The notes under the pieces are model-generated. The model was not told the DNA's origin, ran no database searches, and saw only the letters and a program-made list of their open reading frames with translations. From Trichococcus ilyis (lineage in GTDB: Bacteria; Bacillota; Bacilli; Lactobacillales; Aerococcaceae): a DNA stretch of 64,000 bases. Within the stretch, counting starts at the first letter, position 1. Every line of letters begins with the position of its first letter. The stretch lies in assembly GCF_900109135.1 (NCBI RefSeq), contig NZ_FNYT01000007.1, positions 52,879 through 116,878 on the forward strand. The letters are read 5' to 3'. Shown here piece by piece: positions 27,447 to 36,376 of this stretch. Both the position numbers and the translations under genes were made by a program.

Positions 27447-28448
27447 CTACGCTAAATCCGCCGGGTAGACGATGCCGGCCTTTTTGCGCAGGGCTTCTAT
27501 TGTCCGGTTGACGTCTCGGCTGATCTGCGTCCAGCGTTCGTAGTCTTCTATAGTATCAGGATTTTCCGGATCGTTCAAGACGCGCGCGAAGGCACGGACC
27601 TCGTCATCCATGAAATGTCCGGAGGCTTTTTCGGCCAATTGGTAGCGCTCCTCGCTCTCGCCGTCCACCAATTCGACTGATTGGATCAGGTTGACGCCAT
27701 CGAGGATCAGCGTTTTTTTGCCGCTGTAGATTTCCGAAGCCGCGAAGGAGTTGTAAATTTTCGCAGCGTGCAGGCTGACGTTGAAATACGGATATTTCAG
27801 CAGCGCCGTGCCGGCTCCGTCCACGCCCGTCTGGACTTTCTTGGCCGCATACTCCACATCATCGGGCATACCGAACCAAGCGATGGCGGCGTACAGCAGG
27901 TAGACGCCCAAATCGGCGAGCGCCCCGCCGGAAAAAGCGAGCGAGAAGATGTTCGGTTCTTCGCCGGCCAAAACTTGGTCGTAGCGGGAGGAATACTTGG
28001 CGTAAGTGAAGCTGGCGCCGTCGATTTCGCCCAACTTGGCGATTTCGTTTCCGACCAGCGCGAAGTTCGGTTCATGTAGGTGGCGGGCGGCTTCAAACAG
28101 GAAGACGTTGTTGGCTTTGGCGGCTGCGAAGGCCGCTTCCCATTCGCGGCTGTTCGAGAAGATCGGCTTCTCGACGATGAGGTGCTTTTTGTTTGCGATG
28201 GCCAACATGGCTTGTTCGAAATGGAGGCTGTTCGGCGATGCGATGTAGATGGCGTCCAATTCCTCCAAGGCTGTGAATTTTTCCAAGTCCGTGACGAAAA
28301 TATCCGCGCCGTAGCCTTCCCCGAAGCTTTGGGCGGTGAACTGGTTGCGGCTGTAGACCGCCTTTATTTCGAATTGTCCGGATGCTTTTGCCGCTGTAGC
28401 GAATTCGTGCGCGATGCTGCTCGTTCCGATGATACCTAATCTGATCAT
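27447..28448 (-). CDS. Gfo/Idh/MocA-family oxidoreductase
   Basis: The 333-residue protein has an N-terminal Rossmann fold (IRLGIIGTSSIAHEFATA) and the EKP motif (HLIVEKPIFSN) typical of Gfo/Idh/MocA dehydrogenases, followed by a C-terminal alpha-beta domain with an DLGVYLLYAA stretch. These enzymes oxidise or reduce sugars, inositols or related compounds with NAD(P). The substrate is not evident, and neighbours (helicase, DNA glycosylase) do not suggest one. Confidence 0.88.
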   Translation of the reverse strand: MIRLGIIGTSSIAHEFATAAKASGQFEIKAVYSRNQFTAQSFGEGYGADIFVTDLEKFTALEELDAIYIASPNSLHFEQAMLAIANKKHLIVEKPIFSNSREWEAAFAAAKANNVFLFEAARHLHEPNFALVGNEIAKLGEIDGASFTYAKYSSRYDQVLAGEEPNIFSLAFSGGALADLGVYLLYAAIAWFGMPDDVEYAAKKVQTGVDGAGTALLKYPYFNVSLHAAKIYNSFAASEIYSGKKTLILDGVNLIQSVELVDGESEERYQLAEKASGHFMDDEVRAFARVLNDPENPDTIEDYERWTQISRDVNRTIEALRKKAGIVYPADLA

Positions 28449-28545
28449 GGCTGTATCCCCTCATTCATGGTTGTCTTTGAAACATTCTATTCTTATTCTA
28501 CACTAATCCAGGTCGGATTGCTTATTGACAGCCATTTTTTTGGAG

Positions 28546-28577
28546 CAAAAAAGCATCCCGTTGCGGATGGGATGCTT
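28546..28577 (-). terminator. Terminator of the DNA glycosylase gene
   Basis: AAGCATCCC and GGGATGCTT form a 9-bp stem; the minus strand continues TTTTTTGC. Confidence 0.85.
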
Positions 28578-28587
28578 GCTGTTGGCA

Positions 28588-29289
28588 TTATAGGCTTTGT
28601 TTTTCCGCCCGTTTCAATTCTTGGCGCTGCTTTTGGCGTTTCTTCTTCTCGGCTTCCGTCAGCGGCGCATAATCCTGCAGATCCGGCAGGGCGCCGACGG
28701 ACACTTCCCACAGGTAGAGGCTCGCGACCGACCCGTACGGTGCGTAACGCCGTTTGTACTTCTGGAAAAGCTGCTTCGTGATCTTGCGGTGATGGTAGAT
28801 CATCCGCAGACCGCGATGGATGGCGAGGTCGTCCCAACTCAGCACGTCCTGACGGCCCATCGAAAAAATCAGCAGCATCTCTGCCGTCCATTTGCCGATG
28901 CCGCGCAGCTGCGACAGTTCGGTGATGACTTCCTCGTCGGATTTGCCTTTCAGCGCCTCCAGATCGCATTCTCCGGAAAGGACTTTTTCGGCTGCCTCGC
29001 GGATATAGGTCGCTTTGCGCGTCGACAAGCCGCACTGTTGGATCACTTCGACACTCGCTCGGCAAATATTTTCCGGCGTGATCGCTCCGAAAGCGGCGAG
29101 CATCCTTTTCCAGACCGTCTCCTGGGCCTTCATGGAAATCTGCTGGCCGACGATATTGTTGACGAGCGCCGAAAACAGATCCGCGTCGATCGGCCGTTCG
29201 ATCGGCCCAATCCGGTCGATGATTTCGCCCAATAGCGGATCTTTCGCCTTCAGATGGCGGACCGCTTCTTCATCATAATAAAAATTCAT
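28588..29289 (-). CDS. DNA-3-methyladenine glycosylase, HhH-GPD family
   Basis: The protein (233 residues from the ATG) has the helix-hairpin-helix and Gly/Pro/Asp motif LRGIGKWTAEMLLIFSMGR followed by DVLSWDDLAIHRG with the catalytic aspartate. The VNNIVGQQISMKAQETVW region is typical of AlkA-like enzymes, which excise alkylated bases. The C-terminus is short and highly charged. The ATG at 29289 follows GGGTGG; a GTG at 29298 is an alternative start. The alkyltransferase gene ogt at 43.2 kb is a second alkylation repair enzyme in the window. Confidence 0.9.
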   Translation of the reverse strand: MNFYYDEEAVRHLKAKDPLLGEIIDRIGPIERPIDADLFSALVNNIVGQQISMKAQETVWKRMLAAFGAITPENICRASVEVIQQCGLSTRKATYIREAAEKVLSGECDLEALKGKSDEEVITELSQLRGIGKWTAEMLLIFSMGRQDVLSWDDLAIHRGLRMIYHHRKITKQLFQKYKRRYAPYGSVASLYLWEVSVGALPDLQDYAPLTEAEKKKRQKQRQELKRAEKQSL

Positions 29290-29346
29290 GTGCTCCACCC
29301 TTGTTCTGCATATTTACAGATATTATAGCATTTTTTTGTGTTTTTT

Positions 29347-29458
29347 TGTCGACAGTTGCGTGCGCTCTCGACATTACGGAATGCCTTCCTGGGCTGATGC
29401 CCGACAGAAGATCGATCTGTCGGGTGTTTTGCGGTTTTCGGTAATCGTTTTGTCGACA
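29347..29458 (-). repeat. Palindrome family A, one complete unit
   Basis: TGTCGACA at 29347 and at 29451 bound one full unit and are exactly 104 bp apart. Inside are CCCGACAG (29399) and CTGTCGGG (29417). It is in reverse orientation to the array at 48.9 kb. It lies in the gap between the aldo/keto reductase and glycosylase genes. Confidence 0.85.
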
Positions 29459-29512
29459 TATGGGCAATCTCTCGACAAGACGCACCAAGTAATCGCCGGA
29501 ACAACCGACGAA

Positions 29513-29549
29513 CAAAAAAGAAAAGCTGGGGACCCGCAGGCCCCCAGCT
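29513..29549 (-). terminator. Terminator of the aldo/keto reductase gene
   Basis: AGCTGGGG and CCCCAGCT form the stem; the minus strand ends in TTTTCTTTTTTG. Confidence 0.85.
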
Positions 29550-29564
29550 CTGATTTGACCGGTA

Positions 29565-30443
29565 TTATTTGATGCCGTGAGTGTCAACCCCGATTCGCTT
29601 GCCGAGGTTGTGGTCTTGGTGACCCCTTACGAAGTTGCTGTCTTTCTTGATGCGCGTGATTCTTTCCAATTCTTCATCCGTCAGGTTGAAGTCGAACAGT
29701 TCAAGGTTTTCTTTCATGCGGTCGGCATCCTTCGTTTTCGGAATCGGAATAAGATCGCGCTGAACGGCCCATTTCAGAATGATCTGCGCCGGTGTTTTGT
29801 TGTATTTTTCAGCGATTTTCAGGACTTTCCCGTCTTCCAATGCTCTGCCCTTAGCCAGCGGGCTGTAGGCCATCGTTACGATGTTGTTGTCGTAGCCGAA
29901 ATCGTCGACTTCTTCCATCAGATGGAACGGATTAATCTCCAATTGGTTCACGACCGGTTTGATGCGGGAAGTCGCCAATAAGCCCTTCAGATCTCCGCGA
30001 GTGAAGTTGGAAACACCGATACTGCGGACGATTCCGGAATCCTTGGCTTCTTCCAAAGCTTTCCAAGTGTCCGCCGTTACGGCTTCATCATTGCTTGGGA
30101 AGTGGATCAGGAACAGATCGATGTATTTCAGTCCAAGACGGTCGTAGCTGGCACGAATCGCGTCTGTTGCTTTTTCATAGCCCATATCGTCTTTGCCGAG
30201 TTTGGTCACGACGAAAATATCCTCGCGGGAAATGCCGGCATTGATTGCTTTATTGATACCGCGGCCCACGCCGACTTCGTTGTCGTACATGCTGCCTGTG
30301 TCGATCAGGCGGTAACCGCGCATGATGGCCATGAAGACCATTTCTTCCGCTTCAGCATCGCTCACATTCCAAGTTCCGTATCCGATTCCTGGGATTGTAA
30401 AACCATCATTCAAAGGCATTCTGTCCATTAAGCTCTTCACCAT
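29565..30443 (-). CDS. Aldo/keto reductase
   Basis: The 292-residue protein matches NADPH-dependent aldo/keto reductases. The catalytic tetrad is visible: D48 and Y53 (LIDTGSMYDNE), K81 (VVTKLG) and H114 (LFLIHFPS). GVSNF and the C-terminal cofactor-binding IPIPKTKDADR are also present. It reduces aldehydes or ketones in the cytoplasm; the natural substrate is not known. The start at 30443 follows AAGGAG; the GTG codon 12 bases upstream lies too close to that site. It is monocistronic. Confidence 0.92.
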   Translation of the reverse strand: MVKSLMDRMPLNDGFTIPGIGYGTWNVSDAEAEEMVFMAIMRGYRLIDTGSMYDNEVGVGRGINKAINAGISREDIFVVTKLGKDDMGYEKATDAIRASYDRLGLKYIDLFLIHFPSNDEAVTADTWKALEEAKDSGIVRSIGVSNFTRGDLKGLLATSRIKPVVNQLEINPFHLMEEVDDFGYDNNIVTMAYSPLAKGRALEDGKVLKIAEKYNKTPAQIILKWAVQRDLIPIPKTKDADRMKENLELFDFNLTDEELERITRIKKDSNFVRGHQDHNLGKRIGVDTHGIK

Positions 30444-30542
30444 GATAACCCACACTCCTTCTACTTATTTCCTTAAGTGTAACGCAATTCCGCCAGAAAC
30501 ACAAAAATTATTAATGCGCTTTCATAACAAACTGAAGGAAAA

Positions 30543-31421
30543 TCACTCCTCCCCTTCCGGAACGGTATCGTGCGTCAATGTTACGACGACCATTTCTGGA
30601 CGGTTGTTGATGCGGAACGGGAAAGACGAGCCGCCGATGCCGCGGCTGACGACCAGTTTCTTATCCGGATCCGTCGGCAGCAGATAGACGCCCTCGGTAT
30701 GTTGCGGCATCCGGCCCTGTCCAGGCGCAAACAATCCGCCGACTTTCGGGATACGGATTTGGCCGCCATGCGCATGCCCGGCGAACGTGACGTCGGCTGA
30801 TTTTTCCGGATCGGTATGGTACTTCAGAAAATGTTCAGGACGGTGCGCCAGCAACAACCGCGTCTGGCCCTGCCAATCCTTTCTTAGCCTGATTTTTTTC
30901 AGGAAGTCCTTCGTGATTTTCTGAATGGCCGAACTCTTGTCGCTCAAACCCATGATGACGATGGGCTTCCTGCCCTTGGCCACGACACTGATCGCCTCAT
31001 CGTCCAATAAGCGGATTCCGTTTTTTTTGTACAGATCCACCGCGATGTGGAACATCGGCGAATGGCGGTCGTGGTTCCCGGTGATGGCATAGGTCGGCGC
31101 AATCGCCGCCAATTTACGGAACAGCTTTTCCGCCACCGTTGGATCAAAGAGCGCTTCGCCTTGGATCTGGTCGCCTGTCAAAAAGATGAAATCCGGCTCG
31201 GCCGCCTTGGTCATGTCGATCAGCTTGTTCAGATTGATTTTCTCTTTCGGCAAATGGATATCGGAAAGCTGGACGATCTTCAACCCTTCATTTTCCGGCG
31301 CCAGATGCTTGACCGGAATCGTATACTCGGTTTTCTGGATCCAGGTGTTTTGGAGATGCAGATAAGCCGCTGTGCCCGCCAAAACGGCAGTCTTCAGCAG
31401 GCTTTTGTTTTTTATGTTCAT
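30543..31421 (-). CDS. Membrane-anchored metallophosphoesterase, YkuE-like
   Basis: The 292-residue protein begins with a hydrophobic segment (about 8-25), then has the calcineurin-type metal-binding motifs LSDIH, GDQ, GNHDRH and GHAHGGQ in order. It is a binuclear metal phosphoesterase facing the outside of the membrane, like YkuE of B. subtilis. The substrate is unknown. The start at 31421 follows AAAGG by nine bases; the ATG at 31430 lies inside the ribosome site. It is divergent from the DUF1538 gene. Confidence 0.88.
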   Translation of the reverse strand: MNIKNKSLLKTAVLAGTAAYLHLQNTWIQKTEYTIPVKHLAPENEGLKIVQLSDIHLPKEKINLNKLIDMTKAAEPDFIFLTGDQIQGEALFDPTVAEKLFRKLAAIAPTYAITGNHDRHSPMFHIAVDLYKKNGIRLLDDEAISVVAKGRKPIVIMGLSDKSSAIQKITKDFLKKIRLRKDWQGQTRLLLAHRPEHFLKYHTDPEKSADVTFAGHAHGGQIRIPKVGGLFAPGQGRMPQHTEGVYLLPTDPDKKLVVSRGIGGSSFPFRINNRPEMVVVTLTHDTVPEGEE

Positions 31422-31657
31422 ATTGATCATCCTTTGTGAAACCCTATTGTTACCTTTATTCTAATGCTTTCGGGCGCGTCCGTCAAAACAAAACGGCTGA
31501 GGATGCACTGAGCGGATCCCCCGAAAAAGCGTAACAATATTGCTCAATACCATAAAAATCGGTGTATCTTACTTCCTATTTAACAGTTTGCGTGTTATGT
31601 TTAATATATGGATATTACTCTTCAACATTATAACATCAATATGGAAGGAATGAATCT

Positions 31658-33145
31658 ATGCGTATATTTACAGAAAAATTGAGGGAAGTACTGCAGTCAG
31701 TGCTTCCGATCACCCTGCTTGTCGTCCTGCTCCACTTCACATTGACCCCGCTTGAAACGGTGGACCTGCAAAGGTTCCTGTTCGGTGCATTTTTGATCAT
31801 CATCGGTTTGTCCGTTTTCCTCTTCGGCGTGGACATCGGCATCACGCCGATCGGGAAATTCCTCGGGAAAGGCTTGGCCCGCAGCAACAGCATGAAATAC
31901 GTACTCGGGATGGGGCTTGTGCTCGGCTTTTTCATCTCGATCGCGGAACCAGATCTGCACATTTTGGCCGCGCAGGTTTCCGAGGTCACGAACGGCATGT
32001 ATCCGAAAAATCTGCTGTTGGTCGTCGTTTCTGTCGGAATCGCCGTGCTGCTGACGCTCGGCCTCTTCCGGATCGTTTACCGTTATCCGCTCAACAAGGC
32101 CTTCACGTTCCTCTATCTCGCCATTTTCGGCTTGGCCTACTTCAGCACCAACGACCTGTTCGCCATCGCTTTTGACGCATCGGGTTCGACGACCGGCGCT
32201 TTGACCGTCCCCTTCATGTTGGCTTTGGCGGTCGGGGTGGCTTCCCTGAACCGGCGGACGCAATCCGCGGAGGAAGACAGTTTCGGCCTGGTGGGGATCG
32301 CTTCAACCGGCGCCATTTTGGCCGTCTTGATTCTGGGCTTGTTCGTCCGTTCCGATGAACCGCTCTCGGGCTCGATTCCAGCCAGTGCTGCCACGGTAAC
32401 CGATTGGTTTGCACCATTCCTGCACGAACTGCCGAAAATCGCCGGCGAGATTTCATTGGCCGTTTCACCCATTCTGATCATTTTCGTCCTGAATCATGCG
32501 TTTTTTGCTGACGAGAAGCTCTCCAAACGCGCTTTCCGGCGCATTTTCCTTGGGATGGCCTACCTCTTTGTCGGCTTGGTGCTTTTCCTGACAGGCGTGA
32601 ATGCCGGTTTCATGGAAGTCGGCCGCAAACTTGGCATGCTGATTGCGGGGATGGAAAGCTCGATTCCGGTCCTCCTTGTCGGCTTCGTCCTGGGCGTTCT
32701 GGTCATTTTGGCGGAACCTGCCGTATATGTGTTGACTCATCAAATAGAAGATGTTACAACAGGTTATGTGAAACGCGGTATTGTGCTGGGATTCCTGTCG
32801 ATCGGAGTCGGGCTCGCTGTCCTCTTGTCGGTCGTGCGTGTGCTCGTTCCCTGGCTGCAATTATGGCACTATCTCGTCCCCGGCTACCTGATCATCATCG
32901 CCCTCTCCTACAAAGTGCCGAGCCTCTTCGTCGGGATCGCCTTCGATGCGGGCGGCGTCGCTTCGGGTCCGATGACGGCCACTTTCATCCTGGCATTCAT
33001 TCAAGGCGTGGCGGAAATCACGCCGCACGCCAATGTCCTCTTGGAGGGCTTCGGGATGATCGCAATGGTGGCGATGATGCCGATCATTTCGCTGCAATTA
33101 TTGGGCGCCATTTACCAGCGCAACAGTGTAAAGGAGGGTCTTTAA
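31658..33145 (+). CDS. DUF1538 membrane protein, two tandem repeats
   Basis: The 495-residue protein consists of two homologous membrane halves (about 1-235 and 255-490). Each carries a segment ending in AEP (ISIAEPDLHILAAQV and VILAEPAVYVLTHQI) and a later DASGSTTG or DAGGVASGPMT motif, the marks of DUF1538. About 14 helices are predicted. The internal duplication and the acidic and glycine-rich motifs suggest a transporter or channel, but its substrate is unknown. GGAAGGA precedes the start. Its stop codon TAA is followed at once by the TTG start of the P-II gene, so the two form an operon. Confidence 0.85.
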   Translation: MRIFTEKLREVLQSVLPITLLVVLLHFTLTPLETVDLQRFLFGAFLIIIGLSVFLFGVDIGITPIGKFLGKGLARSNSMKYVLGMGLVLGFFISIAEPDLHILAAQVSEVTNGMYPKNLLLVVVSVGIAVLLTLGLFRIVYRYPLNKAFTFLYLAIFGLAYFSTNDLFAIAFDASGSTTGALTVPFMLALAVGVASLNRRTQSAEEDSFGLVGIASTGAILAVLILGLFVRSDEPLSGSIPASAATVTDWFAPFLHELPKIAGEISLAVSPILIIFVLNHAFFADEKLSKRAFRRIFLGMAYLFVGLVLFLTGVNAGFMEVGRKLGMLIAGMESSIPVLLVGFVLGVLVILAEPAVYVLTHQIEDVTTGYVKRGIVLGFLSIGVGLAVLLSVVRVLVPWLQLWHYLVPGYLIIIALSYKVPSLFVGIAFDAGGVASGPMTATFILAFIQGVAEITPHANVLLEGFGMIAMVAMMPIISLQLLGAIYQRNSVKEGL

Positions 33146-33814
33146 TTGACCGAAAAAATTGAAAACGCACGATTCTACGACGTCATCTTTGTCGTCGTCA
33201 ACATCGGCAAAGCCAGCCGCGTGCTTGAAGAAGCGAAGAAATGCGGCATCACCGGCGGGACCATCATGCATGGCTCCGGCACGGTTTCCAGCACCCTTTT
33301 GCGCACAATCGGTTTTTATGAAGTGAAAAAGGAAATCCTCTTCATGGTCTGCGCGCGCGAAAAGACGCAGGCTGCCATCGAACACATCAGCTCGCTCTTC
33401 CATTTCGAGCTGCCGAACCGCGGCATCCTGTTCACCAGTCCGGTTTCGCACCTGCTGGGCACGCACGGCGAACGCCTGCATCTGCACGAGCAGGGTGCCC
33501 ATCCGTTGATGGCCGATCACGAAGTCTTCTTCACGATCGTCGCTGCCGGATCGGGTGATGAAGTCGTCGAAGCGGCGGCTGCGGCAGGCGCACGCGGCGG
33601 CACTCTCTTCCATGGCACCGGCGCTTTTGCGGATCAATGCCGTAAAGCGTTCGGGATCGAACTCGACAGCGGCAAGGACATCATCATGAACCTGGTCAGC
33701 GCCGATGTCGCTTCCGCGGTGGAGGCCGCCATCGCCGAGCGGATGCAGCTGGATGTGCCCGGCAACGGCTTCCTGTTCAGTTTCGATGCCGAAAATGTGC
33801 ACGGGGTCCGTTAA
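33146..33814 (+). CDS. Tandem P-II-like regulatory protein
   Basis: The 222-residue protein contains two P-II-type ferredoxin-like domains, about 8-105 and 118-215. Each has the pattern of a first strand, a helix and then GGTIMHGSG or GGTLFHGTG, as in the T-loop base and nucleotide-binding region of P-II proteins. Ordinary P-II proteins have about 112 residues and form trimers, so a fused pair would give a two-domain arrangement. Translation starts at TTG with AAGGAGGG seven bases upstream, directly after the DUF1538 stop. The coupling implies that it gates the DUF1538 membrane protein, perhaps in response to a nucleotide or ion. Confidence 0.82.
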   Translation: MTEKIENARFYDVIFVVVNIGKASRVLEEAKKCGITGGTIMHGSGTVSSTLLRTIGFYEVKKEILFMVCAREKTQAAIEHISSLFHFELPNRGILFTSPVSHLLGTHGERLHLHEQGAHPLMADHEVFFTIVAAGSGDEVVEAAAAAGARGGTLFHGTGAFADQCRKAFGIELDSGKDIIMNLVSADVASAVEAAIAERMQLDVPGNGFLFSFDAENVHGVR

Positions 33815-33824
33815 AGACAATACG

Positions 33825-33896
33825 GCTGCTGGTCAAATACACAAGAAACCAGGTTGGCATTCGATGCCGATCCGGTTTTTTTGTGTACTTGAGCAG
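33825..33896 (+). terminator. Long terminator hairpin after the P-II gene
   Basis: A stem of about 34 bp with mismatches runs from GCTGCTGGTCAAATACACAA to its partner ending TTGTGTACTTGAGCAGC, with GGCAT/ATGCC at the tip and a T run in the descending arm. Confidence 0.75.
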
Positions 33897-33899
33897 CGA

Positions 33900-34065
33900 T
33901 TCCCGAATGCTGCTTGGATATTCGCTAATTTTGCCTCGCGCTGAAGTCAAATTCCCGAATGACACTTGGACATTCGAGAATCGCGCCCCACGCCGGTGTC
34001 AAATTCTCGAATGTTCCGCGGATATTCGATGATTCCCTTCCCGACTGAGGCGAAATTTCCGGATG
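33900..34065. repeat. Palindrome family C, four units at exactly 52 bp
   Basis: TTCCCGAATG or a close variant occurs at 33900, 33952, 34004 and 34056, each step exactly 52 bp. The second half of each hairpin is (C/T)ATTCG about 9 nt further on, for example CGAATG at 33956 with CATTCG at 33971. The linkers share CC...GTCAAA-type sequence. The array lies in the 520-base gap upstream of the amino-acid ABC genes; the rest of the gap holds the terminator and a promoter. Confidence 0.85.
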
Positions 34066-34265
34066 TGCCTCCCTTCATTTCCAGTATCTTTTGTTGCATA
34101 TTGCCACGGCTGTTCTCCACTTCACAAACTGTTTTCCAAACTGTAGCAACATTCGCAGCGATCCTGCTGATTTTTATGAGAAAACATGCGAATTTTGTTC
34201 AATCTTTTTAATGAAACTCATTTATAACAGCTTATAGAACTGTATTATTTTTATGGATAAAACGG

Positions 34266-34294
34266 TTGCTTTCAGTCCGGATACGTGCTATCTT
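34266..34294 (+). promoter_or_regulatory. Promoter of the amino-acid ABC genes
   Basis: TTGCTT (34266-34271) and TATCTT (34289-34294) are separated by 17 bp, 43 bp upstream of the start codon. Confidence 0.55.
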
Positions 34295-34336
34295 ATGTCT
34301 AGTTCATATTCGAGGAAAAAAGGAGAGGTTTCACGG

Positions 34337-35224
34337 ATGGTTAAGAAAAAGAGAGTTTGGTTTGGCGGTTTGACGGCATTATTGGGTTTGACTTTGGCGG
34401 CCTGCGGGAGCGGCGAAACAGCCGACAGCAGTGCGACTGATACAGCAGCTTTAACTGATTCAGAAACAGCATGGGACAAGATCGAGGAAGCCGGCGTGCT
34501 GAAGGCAGCCACTTCCGGTACGCTTTACCCTAATTCCTATCACGACAAGGAAACCGACGAATTGACCGGTTACGAAGTCGAGATTCTCCGCGAAGTCGCT
34601 GAACGCATCGGCGTGGAAGTGGAGTTCACCGAGATGGGCGTTGACGGCATGCTTACTTCCGTAAACAGCGGCGCCGTGGATGTTGCAGCATTCGGGATCG
34701 ACCGCAACGGCGAAAATGCCGACAAATACAATTACACGACCCCTTACAAATATTCATTCGGAGCCATGGTTGTCCGTGCATCCGACAACTCCGGCATCGA
34801 ATCGTTGGAAGATCTGAAAGGCAAGATTGCTGCCGGTGCGGCAACAACAACATACATGAAAGTTGCGCGTTACTTCGGCGCGGAAGAAAAAATCTATGAC
34901 AACGCGACAAATGACATGTACTTGTCTGATGTGGCGAACGGACGTACCGACGTGATCCTGAACGACTACTACGCTCAGAAATTGGCTACTGCCGCTTTGC
35001 CGGACATCCCTGTAAAAGTGCATGACATTTTCTACAACCCGTCCGAAACCAATTTCTCGATCAAAAAAGGCAACGACGAATTGACCGACAAGTTCAATGC
35101 TGCTTTGGAAGAAATGCGTGAAGATGGCACTTTGGCGGAATTATCCAAACAATTCTATGACGGCGCGGACGTGACTGTGCAGATCGAATATGACTTCCCT
35201 GTCATCGACGTAAGCGGAATGTAG
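34337..35224 (+). CDS. Amino-acid ABC transporter substrate-binding lipoprotein
   Basis: The 295-residue protein has a lipoprotein signal (lipobox LTLAACG near residue 20), a Ser/Thr/Asp-rich linker and a family 3 solute-binding domain. GYEVEILREVAERIGVEVEF, VDVAAFGIDR and SFGAMVVR are typical of polar amino-acid binders. The ligand could be cystine, glutamine or similar. AAAAAAGGAGAGG sets the start at 34337. The permease gene follows after 24 bp. No ATPase gene is present in the window. Confidence 0.9.
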   Translation: MVKKKRVWFGGLTALLGLTLAACGSGETADSSATDTAALTDSETAWDKIEEAGVLKAATSGTLYPNSYHDKETDELTGYEVEILREVAERIGVEVEFTEMGVDGMLTSVNSGAVDVAAFGIDRNGENADKYNYTTPYKYSFGAMVVRASDNSGIESLEDLKGKIAAGAATTTYMKVARYFGAEEKIYDNATNDMYLSDVANGRTDVILNDYYAQKLATAALPDIPVKVHDIFYNPSETNFSIKKGNDELTDKFNAALEEMREDGTLAELSKQFYDGADVTVQIEYDFPVIDVSGM

Positions 35225-35248
35225 TAGGAACAGAAAGGTGGACAAGAC

Positions 35249-35929
35249 ATGTCAGGCATCCAATGGCAGTATATCTTCAATCCGGAATTGGCTCTCGACA
35301 GCCTGCCGTACGTCCTGCAAGGGATGGGCTATACGCTCGGAATCGCGTTGACCAGCATGGTGAATGGCACGTTGCTTGGCTTTGTCCTTGCCCTTCTGCA
35401 GCTGGCCAAGTTCAAACCTTTGCGCTGGCTGGCGCGCCTCTACATCTCCTTCATGCGGGGAACACCGACTTTGGTCATTCTGTTCCTGCTCTACTTCGGC
35501 TTTCCGTTCATCGGCATCCAGTTCACGGCGGTCACGGCGGCCATCATCGGCTTCAGCATGAGTTCGGCCGCCTACAGCGCGGAAATCATCCGTTCCTCAT
35601 TGAATTCCGTCAATTACGGCCAATGGGAAGCGGCTTATGCCTTGGGGCTGAAATGGTCGTTCATCATGCGCAAAGTCATCGTGCCGCAAGCGCTGCGGAT
35701 CGCGATCCCGCCGATGAGCAACGTACTTTTGGACCTGATCAAAGGTTCGTCCCTGGCGGCGATGATCACCGTTCCGGAAATGTTCCAGAACGCCAAGATC
35801 GTCGGCGGCCGCGAGTTCGACTACATGACCATGTACATCCTGGTCGCGCTCATCTACTGGGCGATCTGCAGCATCTTCGCTATGTTCCAGACACGCATCG
35901 AAAAGAAACTGTCTTTGTATGTGGAATGA
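35249..35929 (+). CDS. Amino-acid ABC transporter permease
   Basis: The 226-residue protein has about five helices and the HisM-type inner-membrane signature: FMRGTPTLVILFLLYFG near the middle, SSAAYSAEIIRSSLNSV, and the EAA-like loop GQWEAAYALGLKWSFIMRKV that contacts the ATPase. It pairs with the preceding binding protein. A terminator follows 30 bp later and no ATP-binding subunit is adjacent, so the pair must share an ATPase encoded elsewhere. Confidence 0.92.
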   Translation: MSGIQWQYIFNPELALDSLPYVLQGMGYTLGIALTSMVNGTLLGFVLALLQLAKFKPLRWLARLYISFMRGTPTLVILFLLYFGFPFIGIQFTAVTAAIIGFSMSSAAYSAEIIRSSLNSVNYGQWEAAYALGLKWSFIMRKVIVPQALRIAIPPMSNVLLDLIKGSSLAAMITVPEMFQNAKIVGGREFDYMTMYILVALIYWAICSIFAMFQTRIEKKLSLYVE

Positions 35930-35959
35930 CACAAGCAACGTTGTATGCTGATACAGGAA

Positions 35960-36015
35960 ACAGGAAAGGCCCCCGACGAATCACAACATTCGTCAAGGGG
36001 CCTTTCCTGTTTTTG
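35960..36015 (+). terminator. Terminator of the amino-acid ABC genes
   Basis: ACAGGAAAGGCCCC and GGGGCCTTTCCTGT form a 14-bp stem, extended inward by GACGAAT/ATTCGTC, with a T run. Confidence 0.92.
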
Positions 36016-36032
36016 GGGCTTGGTCAGTTGTG

Positions 36033-36192
36033 CTCCGGGGAACCGGACGCTCGCCGGAGGTCGGTGTCCTTTTGCAGGTTGAACTCCGGGGAAGCACGGT
36101 TCCCCGGAGAACAGCACTTTGCGGCGCTCATTTCCTCCGGGGAAGAAGCCGCTCGCCGGAGAACGGCGCTTTGCGGCGCTTCTGTCCTCCGG
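36033..36192. repeat. Palindrome family B, array of three to four hairpins
   Basis: CTCCGG occurs at 36033, 36084, 36135 and 36187 (steps 51, 51, 52 bp). The first three are closed by CCGGAG 20 nt later. Linkers 2 and 3 are near-identical to each other. Confidence 0.8.
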
Positions 36193-36260
36193 CGGCAATC
36201 GGGACAGGAACAATCCGGCAGTTGTCTGCCATTCCAAAAAGGAACCCATTAAAATCAACT

Positions 36261-36301
36261 AAACGCAAAAAGCAGGCTGTTACGGGCCTGCTTTTTGCGT
36301 T
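36261..36301. terminator. Bidirectional terminator downstream of acnA
   Basis: AACGCAAAAAGCAGG and CCTGCTTTTTGCGTT pair perfectly. It lies about 75 bp after the acnA stop on the minus strand. Confidence 0.85.
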
Positions 36302-36376
36302 TATTGGAAGCCGGAGTCGGAGGCCGTCTTCCTTCTCTATTTATCGTTTCACTCGGAATAGCATCATCAGAAAAGC

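Noticed and set aside
33900..34065. Possible CRISPR array at exact 52-bp spacing
   Set aside because: Only four diverged units, with linkers similar to each other; no leader or cas genes.
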